Made by a program: the position numbers and the translations under genes. A stretch of DNA of 64,000 nt from Vicia villosa (taxonomy: Eukaryota; Streptophyta; Magnoliopsida; Fabales; Fabaceae), in the NCBI RefSeq assembly GCF_029867415.1, contig NC_081186.1, positions 107,993,381 through 108,057,380 of the forward strand, in the 5' to 3' direction. Shown piece by piece: positions 31,821 to 44,059 of the stretch. How positions within the stretch are numbered: position 1 is the stretch's first letter; each line of letters starts with the position of its first letter. Under the pieces are notes generated by a model. It was not told the DNA's origin. It saw nothing but the letters and a program-made list of their open reading frames with translations, and did not search any database.

Positions 31821-34800
31821 ATGGATGCAATAGACAAGGCATTTTCTGAGCTTGTCAGTATTATAAAATCATGGATACCCTGGCAATCTGAGCCAGCAAA
31901 CGTGTCGCGTGATTTTTGGATGCCCGATCATAGTTGTAGAGTATGCTACGAGTGTGATGCACAATTCTCTTTATTTAATCGCAGACACCATTGTCGTCTT
32001 TGTGGACGGATTTTTTGTTCCAAGTGTACTACGAATTCGGTTCCTGCACCGTTTAGCGGAGGCCAGAGGAATTCTTGGGATGAGTCGGAGAAGATTCGGG
32101 TGTGTAATTATTGTTACAAGCAGTGGGAGCAGGGTATAGTTTCTTTTGAGAAAAGTGGTCAGACTTCTAATCTTGAACGTACAATGTCAGCTTCGAGTGT
32201 GGCTAGTAGTAAAACTAGTGCCACGGGTAACAGTAGTAACATTACTATTTGCTCCGTGCCTTATTCGGTTAGTTCTTATAAACAAAAACAACAGGGTTCA
32301 TGTGGGAACAACATGCATCAGTCACCTAAGAGGGGAAAAGAAACTGATAGGGAACGTTTATCATCCATAGGAGGGAGGAATATTGATCTTGTAGAAGAAC
32401 TAGGGGACCCATTAACGAAGCAATACGGGTTCTCTATGAGCAGGTATTGCATTACTTCTCTTAAATTCATTGATAGTGAGGACTGATTCTTGATTGTTCA
32501 TATTGGTATTTCATTGATAAGACATTTTCATGTAGTTTTGTTTTTATATTGTTTTTTGATAAATCATATTCTTCATTGTGATTATGGAAAATTCAAAGGA
32601 ATTTCACAACCATACATTATATCTTTAGTATAACTTGAATTATGATGGGGATCTGATAAGTGATCACATAAATCATTTCGTTCTAATGCGCATCAGAGTC
32701 GTCAGGATTCTGTAATCACATGATTTCAATGTGTGAATGTTATTTAATAAATTATCTGTGATTTATTTTACCTTTATATTTTGACTAAAATATCTGTAAT
32801 TTATTTAATGCATTCTCTATCACCCAACAACTCTTATATTTAGGGTCTGTTTGGATTGACTTTTTGAGATTATTTACTTACATAAGCACTTGTTGTGAGA
32901 CTGTTTGAGAGAGTTTATGGAAACAATTTAGGGCATTTCTGAAAGCTCTTCAAGAGAGCTTATGAAAACAACTTATAGCTTTATTTCATCTTTTGTTATA
33001 GAAATAGCTTTTGCATAAGAACTTAATGATAAATGCTTATGCTATTAGCGCTTAATTAAGTTGTTTATCCAAACATGACATTAATACGTGCCTTATCAAT
33101 GCTGCTAGTTTGTCCAAATTTGTCATGGGTCAATGTGCTTTTATGTTTTTTCAGGAGTGACGATGATGAGGATGAGTATGATGTATATCGGTCTGATTCT
33201 GATATAAGGCAATATCCTCAAGTGAATAGCTACTATGGACAGGCCGTGCTTGATGGAATAAAAAAAATTGATGGCTCACAGAAAGGGCATCCCAATGGAG
33301 AAAACATTGATGCAAAACTCTCTTCAAACTACAATTTTGATGCATGTGGTTTGGAAGGAACGCCAGTTATTGCAAAAAATGAAGATGAACCTGATATCTG
33401 TGATGAACATGATGCACCTTCGTCGTTATATGTTTCAGAGGATGTTGATGCTGAACCTGTCGATTTCGAAAATAATGGACTTTTGTGGCTCCCCCCTGAA
33501 CCAGAGGATGAAGAAGATGACCGGGAAGCTATTATGTATGATGACGACGATGATAATGAGGGAAATAGCACTGGAGAGTGGGGCTATCTTCGCAGTTCAA
33601 GCAGTTTTGGAAGTGGGGAGTATCGACAGAGAGATAGGTCAAATGAGGAACACAAGAAGGTAATGAAGAATGTAGTTGATGGACACTTTAGGGCTTTGGT
33701 GTCGCAGCTCTTAGCAGTTGAGAACCTACCAGTTGAGGACAATAACAAAAACAGTTGGTTGGAAATAATCATATCTCTGTCATGGGAAGCTGCTAATTTA
33801 CTGAAACCAGATATGAGCAAAGGTGGTGGGATGGACCCAGCTGGTTATTCGAAAGTCAAATGCATAGCATGTGGGAGCCGCATTGAAAGGTGAATACTAC
33901 ACTTTTTATGATATGATTTTAACCTCTATGTTCTATCTAGTTTTGTTTTATGCTCTTCTAGATCAGTTATTACAATTTATCATTCTAGATGGCTTTTGGC
34001 AACAGGTTTTAAGCCTCATGCTTTTCTCGTGCATAAATACACTGAGTCTCAATATGGAAAAACACCTTTCATAACCTGCTAAACAAAAATATTCAAGAGT
34101 GGTGCTGTTGCTTTTGTATATCTTATTTATGGTTCCAAAAAAAGAAAAAGGAAACAGATAGTGTCCAACACTGGACACGCCTTAAATGTGAAGTGTTAGG
34201 GCCAAATAGAAATTTTTATTAATTTTCACATAAATCTACACCATTAGTATAAACTTGATTTTAACTCATGATTTTATGTTGATCACTTTTATTTCCTGTT
34301 ATAAGTGCAATATATTATTAAACTCAATCATGGGTCAAAGAGAATTTTGTATATGTCAAAGTCCTGGCATTCTATTTCCCTGACTTCTTGGATTTATTTT
34401 CTTACAGTGTGGTGGTTAAAGGAGTTGTTTGTAAGAAAAACGTGGCTCATCGACGAATGACGTCAAAAGTGGATAAACCTCGCTTGTTGATCCTTGGAGG
34501 GGCTCTTGAATATCAGCGTGTTACCAATCTCTTGTCTAGTGTTGATACCCTATTGCAGCAGGTTGTTCTTGTGTAATACTTTTTAAGGGTTAGGCTAATA
34601 TGAGTTTATGCTAAGTGTTTATACTCTTTTATGTAGGAAACGGACCATCTTAAGATGGCAGTGGCAAAGATAGCTTCACACCAGCCAAGTATCCTTCTGG
34701 TCGAGAAATCAGTTTCTCGATATGCACAAGAATATCTTCTTGCAAAAGACATAACACTAGTTCTCAATGTAAAGAGACCGCTTTTAGAGCGCTTAGCACG

Positions 34801-37800
34801 TTGTACTGGCACTCAAATAGTGCCTTCAATTGATCATCTTTCATCGCAAAAGTTGGGTTACTGTGAAACGTTTCATGTTGAAAAATTTCTCGAAGACCTA
34901 ATTGTTGCTGTTCCGGGTGCAAAAAAACCAATGAAAACATTGATGTTTTTTGAAGGTTGCCCAAAACCATTAGGTTGCACAGTAAGTCTTGATTTATTTG
35001 TTTCATGTAATTTCAACATAATAAGAACAAAATATGCAGGAAACCATGACTTCAAATTACAGATAAATCTTTCTACTATTGTAAGAAGAATTCATTGTTC
35101 TATTGTTTATAATTAAACAGATTTTACTTAGAGGAGCTGACATGGATGAATTGAAAAAGGTAAAGCATGTGGTTCAGTATGCAGTTTTTGCAGCCTACCA
35201 TTTGGCTATGGAGACATCTTTTCTTGCTGATGAAGGAGTCTCTCTGCCAGAACTTCCATTAAACAGTCTCGCCCTTCCAAATAAGTCGTCATCCATTCAA
35301 AGGTCAATCTCAACAGTTCCTGGTTTTAGTGTTCCGGGCAATGAGAAGTCTCAGATTCATGATCCCAACAATGGACCACGGAGGACCAAAAGTGTCACAG
35401 TTACTGAACTAGTCTCCCCAGTTTGCAATACAGGATCCTTATCTAATGGTTGTTCTCAATCTTTGCCATCTGGATCAAATCTTAACCATTCAGCTGCCAT
35501 GTACTCCTCCATTGTTGCTTCTGGAGATAATATTCCTGAATTGCACCATAAGAAGCTTCTTTCCAAACAACCTCCGGTAAAAGAAACTTCTGTGGTGGAT
35601 GATACCTTTGTAAATGGTACGGAAACTTCAGAGCAAATATATCAAGGCATTTTAGCTGATAATTCTCGAAATGGTCATAACCAAATCTATGCAAATCAGT
35701 TAAGCGCTTCGGAGTCGTCATTATCTCCAAATTATGCTCAAAACCATACTGATAAGAAGCTTGTAACCACAAATGAAGAACCAGTTCCTCAAAAAGAAGA
35801 GTTTCCTCCATCACCCTCTGACCATCAAAGCATTTTGGTGTCTTTATCGTCTCGGTGTGTATGGAAGGGAACCGTGTGCGAGAGGTCCCATCTATTCCGA
35901 ATTAAATACTATGGAAGCTTTGACAAGCCATTGGGTCGGTTCCTGCGGGACCATTTATTTGATCAGGTAATTTTCTCTTATTGGAGGAATACATGTGCAT
36001 TTGTTAGAACTAAGGCAATAGTTTGCACATTTAATAAATGTATTTACTTTCCAGAGTTATCGATGTGATTCTTGTGATATGCCATCGGAAGCACATGTGC
36101 ATTGCTATACTCATCGACAGGGAACACTTACCATATCGGTAAAAAAACTACCAGAAATCATCCTGCCTGGTGAAAGGGACGGAAAGATTTGGATGTGGCA
36201 CAGGTGCTTGCGGTGTCCAAGAATCGGTGGCTTTCCTCCTGCCACACAGAGAATAGTAATGTCTGATGCTGCTTGGGGTTTATCATTTGGAAAGTTTTTG
36301 GAGCTCAGTTTCTCAAACCATGCTGCAGCCAGCAGGGTGGCAAGCTGTGGCCATTCTCTACACAGAGATTGTCTTCGCTTTTATGGGTGATTATAATCTC
36401 CCCTATTTTGTGTTTGACCTAAATTGTCATCTAGTCCAATTTTTATATGTTACCCATTTATAACAAAACTGTCATGTCTGTGGTCTTGATCTCTATTTTA
36501 TAGGTGACAAACTTCATGATTTAAGATACTAATGATTGAATTTGAAAATAATGTGTATAATAACTCTGTAACGACAGTCTAAACAAATTTTCCACACATA
36601 TATAGCCACAACGTAACATTACTTTTAAACCTATATACATTGCTAAGATGGTGAAGTAAGTTTGAATGTATGTGTAAAACTTATTTATACTGTCAATGTA
36701 TATTCATTATCTCTTCTTTAATACTGTATCAACACGATTATTTAAGAGAAGGAATCTTATGGCGTCCTTTGTAGGATGCATTGATTCACGATGCTCATAT
36801 TTCTCTTGCAGATTCGGGAAAATGGTTGCTTGTTTTCGATATGCATCAATTGATGTTCACTCAGTCTACCTTCCTCCACACAAACTGAATTTTGATCACG
36901 GGAAACAGGATTGGATACAGAAAGAATCAGATGAGGTTTGATATTTGAAGTCTTGGATTTTAAATTTTGGTTGCATTACAGTGAATCTAATTTCTGGTTG
37001 TTACAGACGGTCAATCGAGCCGAGCTTTTATTCTCCGAAGTACTCAATTGTCTAAGTCAAATTGGAGAAAAAAAATCGAATTCAATCCAAAGCAGTAGTG
37101 GTCATAAAACACCGGAATTAAGACGTCAAGTTACTGAACTGGAAGCAATGTTGCAAAGGGAGAAACTGGAATTTGAGGTGAGGGTCTTTGTAATTTTACC
37201 TGAATTTATAGCTTCATTCACTCAAGTTCGTTTCAATGATTGTTTTTGTGTTCAGTAACTTTTAGTCTTGAGAGATACTACCTCCATCCCTAAATATAAG
37301 ACCCTTTAGAGTAAATCAAAGAAATTAAGAAGTTAGTTGATGTATTAAGTTTGTTGACTATTTGTATAATTTTACAAGTTTATCCATAGGAGAGAGAATT
37401 ATTTAATCTTTGTGTAAGAGTATTTAGTGCAAAAAGCAGAAATACAATGTAACATAATTAGAAGCATATGAGTAAGCAAATGATCAATGCACTTTGAAAT
37501 GGTCTTATAAAAAGGGACAAAGAAAAAAGAAAAAACTCAAGAGTCTCTTATATTTAGGTACGGAGGTAGCATAAGATCATTTTTGTTTTAGCATTTTTTA
37601 ATATCTATCACTTTAATGTTAGATAGGATAGGGGATTTATTAACTAATAACTATGTTAGCAGTCTTAAAGGGGTGAGGTTTTATTAAATTCTATAATATT
37701 GTAGAAACATATACATATCTTTAAAGTATTGTAGTTTCACGGTTTTCTCTTCTGTTTACATAGGAAACTCTTAAAAAGATTTTGAACCAAGAAAAGAGAA

Positions 37801-40355
37801 ATGGCCAACCTGGAATTGACATTCTGGAAATTAACCGACTGTGGAGGCAGTTACTTTTCCAATCATATGTGTGGGACCACCGCCTTGTGTATGCAGACAG
37901 CTTAGCTAATTCCAACATCGAAACTGATTTAAGCAGTTCGACTTCAGAAGATAAGGAAACACCTATAGATGAAAATTTGATGACTGGGGTCTCCTTGGCT
38001 AGAAGGGGATTCAGCAGTGCTGACTCTATTCATGAACTAGTTGATGCCAAAAGTTCCCAATCCGATGCATTTAATCAAGAAATTGACGTGGCCAAAAATA
38101 AACAAAACGAGAAAGAGCATCCCAATCTTTCTCTCAGCAAAAGCGTAAATGATCAATCGCACCTTTTAGAACATGAATTGGGTGTTCGTAGAGCTCTCTC
38201 GGAGGGGCCATTACCCGTTGTACCTAGTTTGTCTGATACACTTGATGCAAAATGGACAGGTGAAAACCAGTCAGGAATTGGAATTCAAAAGGATAGCACT
38301 TCCGGAAACCCTGATATATCTATAGCAGATGCTTTGACAACCACTACACAAAGAGAAACGTACTATCTCGGGGATCGCTCTGAAGACCAGAACAGTTCCA
38401 AGAGCATCTTTTCTTCTCTTAAAAGTCATGATAATTTGGAAGACTCTTTAAGTTGGTTAGGGATTCCCTTTGTAAACTTCTATCGCCAATTTAACAAGAG
38501 CTTGTTTGCTAGTAGCCAGAAGATTGAAAAACTAGTGGAATACAATCCCGTTTTTGTAACGTCATTCGGGAAGCTGGGACTCCATGGTGGTGCAAGCATG
38601 CTTTTGCCGATCGGTGTTAATGACACTGTAATTCCAATATATGATGATGAGCCCTCGAGTATTATAGCTCATGCCTTGATGTCATCGCAATATCATTCCC
38701 AGTTATCTGATGAATTAGAGAGATCAAAAGATGGATCTGAATATGCATCAACTTATTTTTCAGAGTCTGGTGCCTTCCAGTCATTTTCATCGGCCGATGA
38801 TACAGCTTTTGATTCTCAGAAAAGTTTTGGGTCGATCGAGGATATGATATTGTCCATGTCTGGTTCTCGTAACTCATCAATGTTGGACCCAGTGATGTAT
38901 ACAAAAGCTATGCATGCCAAAGTTTCCTTTGGAGAAGAAGATCCCCTTGCAAAGGTAAAATATTATGTGACTGTTTACTATGCAAAGCGATTTGAAGCCT
39001 TAAGAAGAGTCTGCTGTCCTTCCGAGCTTGACTACATAAGGTCTCTAAGTCGCTGTAAGAAATGGAGAGCTCAAGGTGGGAAGAGTAATGTATTCTTTGC
39101 AAAAACCTTGGATGATCGATTTATCATCAAACAAGTTACCAAAACAGAACTTGAATCGTTCGTTAAATTTGGTCCTGAATACTTCAAGTACCTTTCTGAA
39201 TCCATAGGAACAGGAAGTCCAACATGCCTGGCAAAGATTCTTGGCATATACCAGGTACTCGTCTTTTCATGCCTTACATTTTTTTTTTTATTATTTTGTT
39301 CTTAGAGCCTCAAATGTAGAAGTAACTAAGTCATCATATTTCGTTTGTAAATATGGAAACTGCCGAGTCTAGTTATGAAATTTTATTAAAAACCAAGCAA
39401 AGTAACTTGCTTAACTAAATCATTGATAGAAGTTTAGATGGTTATTCATCTTTTGGAAGGTAAAGAACCAAGCAAGAAAACTCACATAACCACCGATGGA
39501 AGGATCATGCTATAAATCATCTTTGAATGTATTGGTAATTAGAATTAGATTGTTAATTTATAATGCTGGATCTTAACCGCATAATTTTTGGTTGGAAAAA
39601 GGTTACTTCAAAGCATCTCAAAGGAGGTAAAGAGTCAAAGATGGACGTTTTGGTTATGGAGAATCTTCTATTTAGGAGGACCGTGACACGACTTTACGAT
39701 CTCAAAGGATCTTCTAGGTCTCGGTATAATCCAGATAGTACAGGGAAAAACAAAGTTCTGCTGGACCAGAATTTGATTGAAGCAATGCCAACTTCTCCTA
39801 TTTTTGTGGGAAACAAAGCAAAACGACTGTTAGAAAGAGCCGTCTGGAATGATACTGGTTTTCTTGCAGTAAGTTTCACATCTTCATCCACACTATACTT
39901 TACACTTTTCTTGCTTAGGCTTTGTTTGGATAAACACCTTAATGTTAAGTCCATTTGACATGCATGCATATGTTTACCTCTTTTTGCAGTCAGTTGATGT
40001 AATGGACTATTCATTACTAGTTGGGGTGGACGAAGAAAAGGACGAGTTAGTTCTTGGAATAATCGATTTCATGAGGCAGTATACATGGGACAAGCATCTT
40101 GAAACATGGGTGAAAGCTTCAGGAATCCTTGGAGGACCAAAGAATACACCACCAACAGTTATATCACCAAAGCAATACAAGAAAAGGTTCAGAAAAGCAA
40201 TGACTACTTACTTTCTCATGCTTCCAGATCAATGGTCCCCTCCATCGATTATTCCTAGTCATTCTCAGTCTGATTTAGTTGAAGAAAACAAAGAAAAAGA
40301 AAAAGAAAACAAAGAAAAAGAAAACAATACACAGTCTAGGACTTTAGCTGAATGA
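31821..40355 (+). CDS. FAB1: 1-phosphatidylinositol-3-phosphate 5-kinase, FAB1A/B type
   Basis: FAB1 makes PtdIns(3,5)P2 from PtdIns3P on endosomal and vacuolar membranes. Eleven coding exons join with consistent phases and GT-AG borders: 31821-32443, 33155-33889, 34408-34561, 34637-34981, 35121-35966, 36055-36386, 36812-36935, 37007-37177, 37764-39254, 39602-39868 and 39990-40355, giving 1817 codons plus stop. Plant FAB1A/B proteins are about 1750-1800 residues. Domains: FYVE zinc finger at 33-102 (WMPD, RRHHCR, RVC all present), which binds PtdIns3P; TCP-1/chaperonin-like domain about 380-650; Cys-rich region about 902-1050 ([20 protein letters not shown]); C-terminal PIPK catalytic domain about 1505-1790 with [26 protein letters not shown] and MDYSLLVG (Asp1702). 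The start at 31821 gives the family N-terminus [18 protein letters not shown]; an in-frame ATG at 31794 would add nine residues. The tail is a KEKEN-rich low-complexity run. The gene looks intact. Confidence 0.96.
32842..33076. mobile_element. hAT-type MITE in FAB1 intron 1
   Basis: The left end GGTCTGTTTGGATTGACTTT and the right end AAGTTGTTTATCCAAACAT are inverted copies. 'CATAAGCACTT' and 'AACTTAT(A/G)' words are typical of a widespread legume MITE. Edges are accurate to a few bases. Confidence 0.65.
37278..37569. mobile_element. Stowaway-like MITE in FAB1 intron 8
   Basis: The left end CTACCTCCATCCCTAAATAT and the reverse complement of the right end CTACCTCCGTACCTAAATAT are near-identical TIRs of the Tc1/mariner-derived type. 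A TA flanks the left end; the right flank has mutated to CA. The element is about 290 bp and non-coding. Confidence 0.8.
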
Positions 40356-40924
40356 TTCTTTCTTTCATGTGTTTCTGTAAATTTTACTTCCATTTTGGGA
40401 ATCATCAACTCCATCCATATTTTTTATTTGGTTTTTGTTTTTGGCCTCTTAAATTATAGGAATTCTTTTGGTTCAATTATGATAGATATACACACAGAAG
40501 CTGTTAGAAGCCACATGGTGTTTGTCTGGAGTAAATGTATTTAATGACCTCCAGATGAAATCTATGTACAAAAAACATACAGTCTGTTTCCAGCATCATA
40601 TATACATGTATAAAATTTCAGACGCGTTCGAGTATCTCAAATTTCATTTGTCATCACTATGTCTTGAATTCAGATATCTTTTTTCGGAGATTCTTATCGA
40701 GGCAACAAGAATGAGGTTTTTTTTAACTCAATTGGTTATTACAACTTTCATGGCCAACTTTGAGGTAAAAAAGGTCTCCATTGACCAAGGAAAGTTCAGC
40801 AAACATAATGTCTTATGACATCATTGTCATATTATTGAGCATGCCTTTCCTAAAATGCTTTAGGAGAAGTTTCATCTTTTTTAAATTTTACAATGACAAA
40901 GATGGGGTTGTTCCATTTTGAACT

Positions 40925-41110
40925 GATTATTTCGATAAGCACTTATGCTATAAACTGCAAATAAGATGAGATTAATACAATTTGAAGTGATTATTTTGAT
41001 AAGCACTTGTGCTATAAACTGCAAATAAGATGAGATTATTACAATTTGAAGTGATTATTTTGATAAGCACTTGTGCTATAAACTGCAAATAAGGTTTATC
41101 CAAACAAGGA
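40925..41110. repeat. 64-bp tandem repeat ending in a MITE terminus, 3' of FAB1
   Basis: The unit starting GATTATTT(C/T)GATAAGCACTT occurs at 40925, 40989 and 41053 with a 64-bp period, 2.7 copies in all and nearly identical. The last copy runs into GGTTTATCCAAACAAGG, the terminus of the MITE family found in FAB1 intron 1, so an internal part of that MITE appears to have been tandemly amplified. Confidence 0.85.
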
Positions 41111-41321
41111 GGAAAAGCAATTGAGAAAAACATTGCTATTATTAATTTGTACAACTTGCAAGTAAAGTAAAAAATGTGCTGCAGGAACTAACCTACTGCA
41201 CATGTACTATTTGATTCAATACTCACAACTATAGGTTATAATACATACTATTATTACACTACTCAAACTTCAAAGCTAAGAGTGTAACAAAGGCCTGATT
41301 CGATTAGTCAAAAGAGTTAAG

Positions 41322-42176
41322 TTAAACTCTTTTATTGAAATTCAAATTAAATCCTTCAACTGCATCATCAATTTCTTCTTCCCCTTTAGCAATTTGAAAC
41401 CAACTTTGTTTTAGTAGATTCACAATTTCAATATCCCTGAACCCAACAAAAAATTTATGTTAGGACAAATATATGTATGTATAGAATAGTAGTACAATTG
41501 TCCGACAAATCCTTACTCAACCGACATAAATCGATATTGTTAGGTGAAACTTCATTACCAGGTTCAAACCCTGATATTTATAGTTGTGTCTGAGTTTCTA
41601 GTGATTATTATCACTGTCTTCCGACAAAAAAATAAAATAGTACTATAATTTTTCAGTTGAATTTTCTCTACCTAACTCAACTGACATAAACTGATATTAT
41701 TAAGTTGGACGTCATTATCAGGTTCGAACTCTGATACTTGTAATTGTGTGTCTTCTGACAAAAAAAAAATAGTACTATAACTTTTCAGATGAAATTTCTC
41801 TACCTTGTTTGTTGGATTGGTCTTGAAATTTGTCTATAAGAAGGCCCTTCATCACACCCTTCACAAATTATTTCTCCACTCTCATCTTGGTAACAAACTA
41901 TACCTTGAGATTCATCCTCATAAACCTGTTTTGCATAAAATAAAACATTAATTAAGAAAAAGTTCTTGTTCTAGAGAATTAAAGAAAGATTATAAGATGT
42001 TAATTAACCTTGTTCTGGATGGATGCTGTGATTTTAAACACTACTTGACCAACTGATGACTTTTTCTTTGGAGCATAGAATCGTTTGGAGATCAACAAAT
42101 TGTTTGAATATTTCACAAATGAATGATCATATTTCTGAATTGGGATTTGAGCTAAAGAATTACAGTGAAGAGCCAT
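41322..42176 (-). CDS. Small probably plastid-targeted protein of unknown function (134 aa)
   Basis: Three minus-strand exons join in phase with GT-AG borders: 42176-42009, 41925-41804 and 41436-41322 (TAA), giving 134 residues. No single exon is long enough to stand out. The N-terminus (MALHCNSLAQIPIQKYDHSF, then a Ser/Lys/Arg-rich stretch) has the composition of a chloroplast transit peptide. The core contains GIVCYQDESGEIICEGCDEG, a Cys- and acid-rich motif that I believe recurs in short uncharacterised plant proteins; I cannot name the family. The C-terminus is acidic (KGEEEIDDAVEGF). It converges on FAB1. A TATA box lies 118 bp upstream with a CT-rich leader between, which supports a real gene. 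Exon borders and the intact frame are seen directly; targeting is inferred. Confidence 0.82.
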
Positions 42177-42293
42177 GAATCTCTAATACTTGAAGAACAA
42201 GAAAAAAAAAGAGGAGGAGAGAAACTGAAGAGGAAAAAGAAAATGAAATGGATGTTAATGTAATGATAGTGAGCATCGATTTTATCTACTTTT

Positions 42294-42303
42294 GTTTATA
42301 TAA
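42294..42303 (-). promoter_or_regulatory. TATA box of the 134-aa gene
   Basis: The minus strand reads TTATATAAAC 118 bp before the ATG. A CT-rich leader (TTTTCCTCTTCAGTTTCTCT) lies between it and the start codon, as is usual in plant genes. Confidence 0.6.
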
Positions 42304-43495
42304 TAATAGTTCAATTATTGTAGATTATCATGTCTTGTCACGATGCATTAATTAATTAATATAGTACTATAGGATAAAGAAGTAGGGACCAACATATGTT
42401 TAACTTATTGTGTTGCCCCATAGTATTTTCTTAGCAAGCCAATTATGTTTGATTTTAGTGGTTTTAAATTGAAACAATTGTTGAATCTTTTTATATTATA
42501 TTAATGATGATCAAGTTCTTAGATGGAGTAATTAAGTTATTCTAGGAGTAGTTTTAGGTATAGCTACTTTACTTAATAATTCGGCATATACATTGAATTT
42601 TATCAATACAAAAATTTAATGTTTTCATATTGTATTATTGATGGATCAATCATACAAAACTTCATTAGAATTGGATTTATAGTTATGTAATTTTATAGTT
42701 GGGTTTAGTTTACTTGAAATTATTTAATCCTTGATTAAATAATTTTAAATTTTGTGAAAATATGTTGAGTTATGTATTCAATATTTTTTTAATTTATTTT
42801 AAGCGTTAAATTTGTAAAATATAATAATTCTAAAAAAAAATCTTAAAATAACTTGATAATTCTCTTACATATATTAAAGAAATGCAAGTCTCTTAAGAAT
42901 AAATTTTTATTAAAATGTATGAATGTGTCTAATGCATTGAAAATTGAAATGTTTAATATTTTAAGAGAATTTTTTATTAAAAGTTCTAATGAAGAATAAT
43001 ATTAAGGCATCAATTAGCAAGATCTCATAAATTAATATAAAACTATGTTATGTTAGTGATAAAGTATATATACTAAAAGCATTGTTTTAGAAATGAGACT
43101 CAACAGCAAATCAAATCGATGAAAGTACTGAGTTATTGATTTATTGGTCGAATTATTAAAGTTATTGATAAAATTTCATAATTAAATAAAAAAATTGGTT
43201 AAATAAATCAATCTCCATAACAAAATTATATATTTATTAAATCAGTCAAACCGAATAATTCAATCTCTAAAAAATCATTATACCGACAAAATTTTATAAT
43301 TTCACAAGTTCATTCTTTATACTCAAATTTCCACACACAGAAAAATAGTTCAAAATACAAATTCAAATAAATTTTAAACAAAATCTAATTGAAACATAAA
43401 CTGTATAACAAAATAACTATCTAATAAATTTTATTACAAAAGAAAAAATTGTATCAAATAAGTTTTGAACAAAGTTGTGTGTGTGTGTTATAGAA
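42304..43495. other. AT-rich intergenic stretch
   Basis: No gene was found. It includes the upstream region of the small minus-strand gene and an AT-rich background up to the copia element. Confidence 0.4.
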
Positions 43496-43972
43496 TTACC
43501 CAAAACTCTTGGAGAATTGTGAATTAATCTTGATGAAATAGAATCAATTACACCGATCAATTTGCTTCTTGTTCATCACTTTTCACTCAAGTGAATCAAC
43601 CACACATTGGTTGCAAGGTAATTCTATTGCATAACGATAATGAAAGAAGAAAAGAAAAAGATGAATTTGGGAAGAAAGGGAATTACGGTTTGAACGAAAG
43701 AGGAAGAAGAAGAAAATATTTCTGCAGAATTTCTCTCTGCCTTAAAACTGAAGTTTTATTCTCAATTATGAAACTGCATTAGTATTTTCCAATGATAGGG
43801 GTTACTCCCTATTTATAAGTTGAGTTTGCTTGTTCACTAAGCAAAATCCAACTAATCTAATTCAGGTAAAATTACAAAAATAAGGCTAAGTTAAAATTCC
43901 TGTCGATGCTAACTCCTTCGATATTTTGAGAGCTATACAATTTTGACGCACAAAACATTTTGACATCTAACA
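43496..43972 (-). repeat. 3' LTR of the copia element
   Basis: This copy pairs with 48082-48532. It carries ACTCTTGGAGAATT, CAACCACA(C/T)(A/C)TTG and CTCCCTATTTATA(A/G)GTTGAG in common. The shared CTATTTATA is the reverse complement of the LTR TATA box. Confidence 0.82.
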
Positions 43973-44059
43973 TTTTTTCGACACAATTCATTGTGTCTAA
44001 ACTATCTACATTCATCATTGGTCTTAGTCTTCTGAACACTTTGACCTACACGCCCTTCG

